From an uncultured Mycoplasmatota bacterium (GTDB lineage Bacteria; Bacillota_I; Bacilli_A; RF39; UBA660), in contig CAMGAM010000066.1 of assembly GCA_946007485.1 (NCBI GenBank), positions 1-5,228 on the forward strand: 5,228 bases of DNA, in the 5' to 3' direction. Below the pieces are notes generated by a model that was not told where the DNA came from, made no database searches, and worked only from the letters and a program-made list of their open reading frames with translations. Positions 1 to 5,228 of this stretch are shown here, in pieces (position 1 is the first letter of the stretch; each line of letters starts with the position of its first letter). The translations under genes were made by a program, and so were the position numbers.

Positions 1-2684
1 ATATTCACAATAATAGTCTTCAAGTTTTAAATCAATATGTTAATAATGAGGGTAACTTTAATAATAGATATGATGTAACAATTTTAGTTAATGGTCTTCC
101 TTTAGTTCATGTTGAATTAAAGAAAAGAGGAATTGATTTAAGGGAAGCTTTCAATCAAATAGAAAGATATCAAAGAGATTCTTTCTGGGCTGGATCAGGT
201 TTATATAACTTTGTTCAAATCTTTGTTATTTCAAATGGAACATTAACTAAATATTATTCTAATACTACAAGAGAGTTCCATATTAACAATCAAAAGAAAA
301 AGAAATCTAACTCATTTGAATTTACTTCATATTGGGCAGATCAAAAGAATAATGGTATTACAGATTTAATTGATTTTGCTAAAACATTCTTTACTAAGCA
401 TACATTATTAAATGTATTAACTAAGTATTGTGTATTTACAAGTGAAGAAGATTTATTAGTAATGCGTCCATATCAAATTGTAGCAACAGAGAAGATTTTA
501 AATAGAATTACAATTGCATACAATAACAAGTTTTATGGAACACTTAGATCAGGTGGATACATTTGGCATACAACAGGATCAGGTAAAACATTAACATCAT
601 TTAAAACTTCACAATTAGCTAGCAAATTAGATTTTATTGATAAAGTATTATTTGTAGTTGATAGAAAAGACTTAGACTATCAAACTATGAAAGAATACGA
701 TAGATTTAAAGAGGGTGCAGCTAATTCTAATACATCAACAAAGGTATTAGAAGAGCAATTAAATGATCCTAATGCTAAGATAATAATAACTACAATACAA
801 AAGTTATCTCAATTCATCAAAAAGAATGAGAATAGTGATGTATTTAATAAGCATGTAGTATTTATATTTGACGAATGTCATAGATCTCAATTTGGAGATA
901 TGCATAAAGCAATTATTAAGAAATTTAATAAATACTATTTATTTGGATTTACTGGAACTCCAATATTCCCAGAGAATGCTAGAACAATAAAAGGTATATC
1001 AGAAACAACAGAACAAATCTTTGGAGAAAGATTACATACTTATACAATAGTAAATGCTATAGCAGATAAAAATGTATTACCATTTAGATATGAATATATT
1101 GGTAGAGTGGATATATCAGATGATGTAAAAGATGAAAAAGTATATAACATAGATGAAGAAAAATTATTTGATAATCAAATTCGTATTAGTTTAATTACAA
1201 ATTATATAATAGATCATTTTAGTACAAAAACGAAAACATCAGAAAGCTATGTTTACTCAACGTTAGATAACGTCATAGATGTAGCCAAAAAACACAATAC
1301 AGAAGAAATTAAATCTAAGAAGAGTATTAATGGTTTCAATTCAATATTCGCTGTATCAAGCATTAAAATGGCTAAAGAGTATTATGCTGAATTTAAGAAA
1401 GAATTAGCTCTTAAGAATAGTAATCTTAAAGTAGCATTAATATATTCATATGGTGTTAATGGAGAAGACGGAGTAATTGATGAAAATTCTGAATCAACTG
1501 AGGCATTAAGCACCGATGATAGAACATTCTTAGAAAATGCTATTAAAGATTATAATAATATGTTTGGAACCAGTTATGATACTTCATCAGAAAGATTCCA
1601 AAATTACTATAAAGATGTATCGCTAAGGATGAAGAATAGAGAAATAGATATATTAATCGTAGCAAACATGTTCTTAACAGGATTTGATGCTAAGACATTA
1701 AATACATTATGGGTTGATAAGAACCTTAAATGGCACGGATTAATTCAAGCGTTCTCAAGAACTAATAGAATCTTAAATAGTGTTAAGACATATGGAAATA
1801 TTGTCTCATTTAGAAATTTAGAGGATAGACTAAATGAAGCATTAGCTAAGTTCGGTGATGAGAATGCACACGGCATTGTGTTATTAAAACCATATAAAGA
1901 TTATTACTATGGATATGAAGATGATAATGGAAAAACATTTGAAGGATATAAATCGTTAGTTGAAAAACTAACTTCAAAATTTGCACCTGGAGAATTAATG
2001 CAAAGTGAAGCAGAACAAAAAGAGTTTATAAAACTATATGGCGCAATATTAAAAGTAACTAACATATTATCTTCGTTTGATGAATTTAAAGATGAAGAAT
2101 TAATAAATGAAAGAGATAAACAAGATTATCATAGCATTTATATTGAACTTTATAATGAATTCAGAAATAAGGCTAAACAAGAGAAAACTGATGTTACAGA
2201 AGATGTAGTATTTGAAATGGAGTTAATTAAATCAATTGAAGTTAATATAGACTATATCTTAACATTAGTTAAAAAATATCACGATTCTAATATGAAAGAC
2301 AAAGAAATATTAGTAAGTATTCAAAAAGCTATTATGGCAAGTCCAGATTTAAGAAATAAAAAGGATTTAATTATGGCATTCATTGATTCTTTAGATCAAG
2401 ACTCAAACGTGTATGCTGATTTTGAATCATTCATGAATAGTAAGAAAAAAGAGGAATTAGATAAGATAATAGCTGATGAAGGACTAAATAAAGATGAAAC
2501 ATATAATTTTATTCAAAGGTCATTTGATAAAGGTAGAGTAGAAACAAACGGAGTAGAGGTATCTAATATATTACCTCCAATGAATATGTTCACTCCTAAT
2601 AATGAACGTCAAGAAAAGAAAAATAAAGTAATTGATAAACTATTAGAATTCTTTGATAAATTCTTTAGTATTACAAGTAAGTAA
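1..2684 (+). CDS. hsdR: Type I restriction endonuclease subunit R (HsdR, EcoR124I-like), 5'-partial
   Basis: This is the motor and nuclease subunit of a type I restriction-modification complex: it translocates DNA using ATP and cuts it when bound to HsdM/HsdS. The frame is open to the left edge (first full codon at 3), giving 893 visible residues. Residues below are numbered from that codon. The PD-(D/E)xK nuclease shows D24, E38-x-K40 and the downstream Q52-x3-Y56. The D-to-E spacing of 14 matches EcoR124I (D151, E165, K167), so about 125 N-terminal residues are missing. SF2 translocase motifs follow in order: RPYQ 155-158, Walker A HTTGSGKT 189-196, motif Ia about 215-228, TTIQKL 263-268, DECH 290-293, GFTGTP 315-320, FAVSS 449-453, motif V about 553-563, and QAFSRTNR 582-589. 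The stretch from about 640 to 893 resembles the EcoR124-type C-terminal domain. All key residues are present and there is no frameshift. The ATG at 462 (Met154) is internal. hsdM and hsdS are not in the window. Confidence 0.97.
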   Translation, partial: IHNNSLQVLNQYVNNEGNFNNRYDVTILVNGLPLVHVELKKRGIDLREAFNQIERYQRDSFWAGSGLYNFVQIFVISNGTLTKYYSNTTREFHINNQKKKKSNSFEFTSYWADQKNNGITDLIDFAKTFFTKHTLLNVLTKYCVFTSEEDLLVMRPYQIVATEKILNRITIAYNNKFYGTLRSGGYIWHTTGSGKTLTSFKTSQLASKLDFIDKVLFVVDRKDLDYQTMKEYDRFKEGAANSNTSTKVLEEQLNDPNAKIIITTIQKLSQFIKKNENSDVFNKHVVFIFDECHRSQFGDMHKAIIKKFNKYYLFGFTGTPIFPENARTIKGISETTEQIFGERLHTYTIVNAIADKNVLPFRYEYIGRVDISDDVKDEKVYNIDEEKLFDNQIRISLITNYIIDHFSTKTKTSESYVYSTLDNVIDVAKKHNTEEIKSKKSINGFNSIFAVSSIKMAKEYYAEFKKELALKNSNLKVALIYSYGVNGEDGVIDENSESTEALSTDDRTFLENAIKDYNNMFGTSYDTSSERFQNYYKDVSLRMKNREIDILIVANMFLTGFDAKTLNTLWVDKNLKWHGLIQAFSRTNRILNSVKTYGNIVSFRNLEDRLNEALAKFGDENAHGIVLLKPYKDYYYGYEDDNGKTFEGYKSLVEKLTSKFAPGELMQSEAEQKEFIKLYGAILKVTNILSSFDEFKDEELINERDKQDYHSIYIELYNEFRNKAKQEKTDVTEDVVFEMELIKSIEVNIDYILTLVKKYHDSNMKDKEILVSIQKAIMASPDLRNKKDLIMAFIDSLDQDSNVYADFESFMNSKKKEELDKIIADEGLNKDETYNFIQRSFDKGRVETNGVEVSNILPPMNMFTPNNERQEKKNKVIDKLLEFFDKFFSITSK

Positions 2685-2689
2685 AAGTT

Positions 2690-2696
2690 GAGGTGA
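2690..2696 (+). promoter_or_regulatory. Ribosome binding site of the DUF262/DUF1524 gene
   Basis: GAGGTGA lies 4 bases before the ATG at 2701, inside the 16-bp gap after the hsdR stop codon. It is a near-consensus Shine-Dalgarno sequence. It fixes the start of the second gene at 2701 and, with the short gap and no visible promoter or terminator between the genes, supports co-transcription with hsdR. Confidence 0.85.
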
Positions 2697-2700
2697 AATA

Positions 2701-4791
2701 ATGGCAGTAGATACATTTAAACCAATTAATCAAACAATAAGTGAAATATTTTCTTGCGATGGTATTTATAAGATACCTAATTATCAAAGACAATACAGTT
2801 GGACTAATGATCAATTAGAGGCATTATGGGATGATTTATATGAAGCATATCAGAATAAAACTGTTGATAATGATTGCTATTTTTTGGGTTCAATAGTAGT
2901 AGTTAATGATGGAAAGGGATATTTTGAATTAATAGATGGACAGCAAAGAATTACAACATTAATGATATTAATGAATGTATTAGTAAAGGACTTCCCTGAA
3001 ATCAATAAAAATAGTGATGAAATATTTGTCGCTGATAAAGATAAAATTCAAAACTGTATTTTATTCCAAGGAAGAAAGAATAGGTTACAATTACAAACTG
3101 ATCCTAAATATGATTCCATATTTAATGATTTGATAATCAATTGTGAATCATTTGCAGATATGGATGAACCTACTAAAAAAGAATTAAAACTTGATGATCC
3201 ACAATATAAATATATTAATTCAGCAGTATTCTTTTATAAAAAATTATCTGAATTAAATGAAACTGAATTAGATGAATTTGTAAATTATATATTCTATTCT
3301 ACAAACATCATTAAAATAGAATGCACTAATCAATCATTTGCTATTAAACTATTTCAAGTATTAAATGATAGAGGATTAGAATTATCACCATCTGATATTG
3401 TAAAATCATATATAATAGGTAAATACGAGCAAGATGATGAAACAGGTAAACAAATATTTAACAATAACTGGAAGAATATTGAAGACTTATCCAAACAATA
3501 TGGATTTAAAATTGATGACTTTGTAGTATTCTATGAATATTATAAATTGAAATCAAATCCTAAAAGACAAGTAGTAGATGAATTAAGAGATATTATTCAA
3601 AGAAGTGATGTATACGAATTAGTAGCAGAACTTCATAGTTTCTCAGAATCATTAAAGAAAGTCTATGAGTCAAATAGTTCAGTAATACTAAGTTTAAGAT
3701 ATATACCATGGAAATTCTATGTTATGACTGCATTAACAAGTGCATATCAAGTAAATTATCCAGAAAAGGATAAACTATTTAAAGAAATTAGAAGATTTTT
3801 CTATATCTCATTAACTGCAGGATGCACATTAAACCAAATAAAACAAACTTCATTTAAATTAATTGAATCAATCGTTAATGGAAACAGTATTGATGAGATA
3901 AAAGAAGATTTAAATAGAACTATAATATCAAGAAGAATGTATGCAAAAGTATATGATGCTTTAGATAATGATGTTTATAATGAAAAGTTTTTGAAACCAT
4001 TAATGCTATCCTTAGAGTATGAAATTCGAGAAAAAACAGACAAGAGCTTTTATTCCTTAGATAATACATTACATATGGATCACATCTTACCAAGAGCTTA
4101 TAAGCAAAATGATGAATGGAATTATATTAAGGACGAAGAAGTATTACCTGAAATAAATGGATTAGGTAATATGGCCTTACTTCAAGATATCAAGAATGAA
4201 GAAGCACTTAATTGTGGATTTGATAGAAAAATCAGAATATATAAAGGTCAAGACGAAGAAGGAAACAATAAGTCAGGAATCACGTCGTTTGAATTTACAA
4301 GAAAGATTATTGAATATTATGATTCAGGAAATAGAACATGGAATATTAATCAAATTTTAGAAAGAAAAAAATATTTAATATCTAAAATAGAAGAGATGTT
4401 AGAAATTAGTAGAGAAGATATTAATTTAAAATTACCAGAAGAATCTACAGGTGGCAAAACTGGAAAGTCTAAATGGTTATATAAAAATGTTTACTACGAT
4501 AATGCAAAATTAGTAAGAGCACTAATTCAAGATTACATTGTTGATAAAGGAATAAAAAAATATATTGATATTCCTGAAGATATCAGAAACTATAAAATGT
4601 ATTCTCACGAATTAATAATTGATGAAAAAAATGAATTACTTGATAATTATTCATATACAAAGGTTGAAGCTAATGGCATGAATATTTATGTTAGAAGTAT
4701 TTGTCAAAAGAATGATACAAATGAATTTATTGATGTATTAAAGAATTATTACAACTTCAACTTAGAAACTGTTGATAATTCAGAAGAGTAG
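2701..4791 (+). CDS. DUF262 and DUF1524 domain protein, GmrSD/SspE-like type IV restriction nuclease
   Basis: This 696-aa protein joins an N-terminal DUF262 nucleotide-binding domain to a DUF1524 HNH-type nuclease, the layout of fused GmrSD, SspE and BrxU. DUF262 signatures are IPNYQRQYSW at 25-34, FLGSIV at 61-66, DGQQR at 79-83 followed by TTL at 85-87, and F218-x2-LNDRG 221-225 with L228, D232 and K235. The HNH core is H458-x-D460-H461-I-L-P464, then N486, G489-N490, L493-L494, N499, N504, F507 and K510. All expected catalytic positions are present, so the enzyme looks active. Family members use NTP binding or hydrolysis to control DNA cleavage and attack modified phage DNA (GmrSD: glucosylated hydroxymethylcytosine) or respond to a host mark (SspE: phosphorothioate). 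The target of this one cannot be read from sequence. Residues 591-696, after a Gly/Ser/Lys-rich linker at about 581-590, form a tail I cannot assign. Start set by the RBS at 2690; last gene of the operon before the terminator at 4901. Confidence 0.93.
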   Translation: MAVDTFKPINQTISEIFSCDGIYKIPNYQRQYSWTNDQLEALWDDLYEAYQNKTVDNDCYFLGSIVVVNDGKGYFELIDGQQRITTLMILMNVLVKDFPEINKNSDEIFVADKDKIQNCILFQGRKNRLQLQTDPKYDSIFNDLIINCESFADMDEPTKKELKLDDPQYKYINSAVFFYKKLSELNETELDEFVNYIFYSTNIIKIECTNQSFAIKLFQVLNDRGLELSPSDIVKSYIIGKYEQDDETGKQIFNNNWKNIEDLSKQYGFKIDDFVVFYEYYKLKSNPKRQVVDELRDIIQRSDVYELVAELHSFSESLKKVYESNSSVILSLRYIPWKFYVMTALTSAYQVNYPEKDKLFKEIRRFFYISLTAGCTLNQIKQTSFKLIESIVNGNSIDEIKEDLNRTIISRRMYAKVYDALDNDVYNEKFLKPLMLSLEYEIREKTDKSFYSLDNTLHMDHILPRAYKQNDEWNYIKDEEVLPEINGLGNMALLQDIKNEEALNCGFDRKIRIYKGQDEEGNNKSGITSFEFTRKIIEYYDSGNRTWNINQILERKKYLISKIEEMLEISREDINLKLPEESTGGKTGKSKWLYKNVYYDNAKLVRALIQDYIVDKGIKKYIDIPEDIRNYKMYSHELIIDEKNELLDNYSYTKVEANGMNIYVRSICQKNDTNEFIDVLKNYYNFNLETVDNSEE

Positions 4792-4900
4792 TATACAAGA
4801 ATTAAAAAATTATATAGAAATATGCAGTAAATTTGATGATGTTATAATTATTGATTATAGTATAATAGAAAGAAATAATATAATTATATTTATTTGAAAT

Positions 4901-4933
4901 AAATCCAGAAATTAATCTGGATTTTTCTTTTTT
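4901..4933 (+). terminator. Rho-independent terminator of the hsdR-DUF262 operon
   Basis: A perfect 9-bp stem pairs AAATCCAGA (4901-4909) with TCTGGATTT (4916-4924) around a 6-base AATTAA loop. It is followed at once by TTCTTTTTT (4925-4933). It sits 110 bases after the last stop codon on the same strand, so it most likely ends the operon transcript. The opposite strand lacks an equivalent T run after the stem, so it is probably one-directional. Confidence 0.88.
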
Positions 4934-4952
4934 AGGTACAATTTAGGTACAA
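4931..4952. repeat. Perfect tandem repeat of an 11-mer, two copies
   Basis: TTTAGGTACAA occurs twice head to tail at 4931-4941 and 4942-4952 with no mismatch. The first copy begins in the T tract of the operon terminator. The period of 11 bases is close to one helical turn, so both GGTAC cores would face the same side of the helix. This is compatible with a protein or recombinase binding site, but function is inference only. Confidence 0.85.
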
Positions 4953-4967
4953 AAATACTAAAAAACC

Positions 4968-4987
4968 ACGGTAAATGACGGTTTATG
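4968..4987. repeat. Imperfect tandem repeat of a 10-mer, two copies
   Basis: ACGGTAAATG (4968-4977) is followed directly by ACGGTTTATG (4978-4987), with 8 of 10 bases identical. It lies 15 bases after the 11-mer tandem repeat and has a similar near-helical period. The two pairs together make a roughly 57-base block of iterated sequence (4931-4987) with no coding role that I can see. Confidence 0.7.
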
Positions 4988-5041
4988 CCAATATAAAAAG
5001 ACCCGTATTTAAAGGGTTTAACACAATTTGTTTTCTTCTAA

Positions 5042-5070
5042 CTGAAGAGAGCAGGCCCCCTGAAGAGAGC
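5042..5070. repeat. Direct repeat CTGAAGAGAGC, two copies 18 bases apart
   Basis: CTGAAGAGAGC is exact at 5042-5052 and 5060-5070. Between the copies, CAGGCCCCCTG (5052-5062) forms a CAGG/CCTG mini inverted repeat. The block is strikingly GC-rich against its AT-rich surroundings. The second copy supplies the left arm of the hairpin at 5065-5082, and the first copy carries the same GAGAGC, so it could in principle pair with the same right arm. Confidence 0.8.
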
Positions 5071-5087
5071 CTTGTGGCTCTCGTTTT
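5065..5087 (+). terminator. Terminator-like hairpin with no recognised upstream gene
   Basis: A perfect 7-bp GC-rich stem pairs GAGAGCC (5065-5071) with GGCTCTC (5076-5082) around a 4-base TTGT loop, followed by GTTTT. The stem is strong and the T tract short, so it may be a terminator or the 3' end of a structured RNA. It lies about 130 bases past the operon terminator, so it is either a backup for read-through or the end of an unrecognised short transcript. Confidence 0.6.
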
Positions 5088-5228
5088 GGTTCAAAATTAT
5101 ATTTATATAGAAAACTAATTGTATTGAATATGATGCATAAATTGATTTAACTTTAATATTGCTATGTTTTAAAAAAGACAACTATATATAAGTCAAGTGT
5201 TTTTTAACAAATTTATGAAAAAGTTTGA

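Larger units (their letters stand above)
4792..5228. other. 437-bp intergenic region with terminators and repeats, no convincing gene
   Basis: No reading frame here combines a start codon, a ribosome binding site and protein-like content. The region holds, in order, an AT-rich leader (4792-4900), the operon terminator, two tandem repeat pairs, a weak ACCC/GGGT stem at 5001-5017, a GC-rich island with a second hairpin, and AT-rich sequence to the right edge. A weak promoter-like pair lies at 5159-5164 (TTGCTA) and 5183-5188 (TATATA), 18 bases apart. An ATG at 5215 opens a frame reading M-K-K-F into the right edge, but it has no good ribosome binding site and is not called as a gene. Confidence 0.6.

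Noticed and set aside
4365..4631. Three runs of seven A (4365-4371, 4554-4560, 4625-4631) as phase-variation or frameshift sites in the nuclease gene
   Set aside because: Seven-base A runs are common in AT-rich Lys/Asn codons, the gene is intact through all three, and the +1 frame meets a stop at 4763, so slippage there would not reach the downstream open frame.
4833..4866. Promoter-like TTGATG and TATAAT hexamers after the nuclease gene
   Set aside because: The spacing between a usable -35 and the TATAAT copies at 4843 and 4861 is wrong (4 or 22 bases). Such hexamers are expected by chance in sequence this AT-rich, and no gene follows.
4997..5019. Possible minus-strand terminator: ACCC/GGGT stem followed on the minus strand by CTTTTT
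   Set aside because: The stem is only 4 bp plus two A-T pairs across a bulge with a 9-base loop, and no minus-strand gene is seen to its right within the window.
4975..5118. A 47-codon + strand open frame starting at an ATG in the 10-mer repeat
   Set aside because: It has no ribosome binding site, runs through the GC-rich repeats and the 5065-5082 hairpin, and gives a translation with no recognisable content. Its apparent TEES/PEES repetition is just the DNA direct repeat.
5171..5205. A6 tract, GAC/GTC arms and T6 tract near the right edge as a bidirectional terminator
   Set aside because: The arms pair only over 3 GC-containing pairs with an internal bulge, and the A/T tracts are ordinary in this background.
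1..5228. CRISPR array, tRNA, rRNA or transposase
   Set aside because: No regularly spaced repeat-spacer pattern, no tRNA cloverleaf with T-arm signature, no rRNA-like sequence and no transposase frame was seen on either strand.

Overview
The window is strongly AT-rich and reads like a defence locus from a low-GC Bacillota or Mycoplasmatota-type bacterium. That placement is inferred from base composition and codon choice only. All 12 tryptophans in the two proteins are TGG, both genes end in TAA or TAG, and no in-frame TGA occurs. The standard bacterial code therefore fits, and a TGA=Trp code is unlikely.

Layout: (1) Positions 1-2684 (+) hold the 3' ~88% of a type I restriction endonuclease subunit, HsdR, of the EcoR124I-like family. 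The frame is open through the left edge, so the N-terminus lies outside the window. The nuclease core, the SF2 translocase motifs and the C-terminal domain are all visible and intact. (2) After a 16-bp gap with a good ribosome binding site comes a 696-aa DUF262 + DUF1524 protein (2701-4791, +), a GmrSD/SspE/BrxU-like nucleotide-dependent HNH nuclease. (3) Positions 4792-5228 have no convincing gene. They hold a strong rho-independent terminator closing the operon (4901-4933), two adjacent tandem-repeat pairs (4931-4952 and 4968-4987), and a GC-rich island with a duplicated 11-mer whose second copy forms a second terminator-like hairpin (5042-5087).

Working together (inference): HsdR needs HsdM and HsdS, which are not in the window and presumably lie upstream, to cut unmodified foreign DNA. 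The DUF262/DUF1524 protein is co-transcribed as the last gene. Its relatives restrict phage DNA carrying modified bases, or DNA recognised by a modification mark, so it may cover invaders that escape the type I enzyme. The repeats just beyond the operon terminator could mark an island boundary or a protein-binding site. They are the least explained part of the window.
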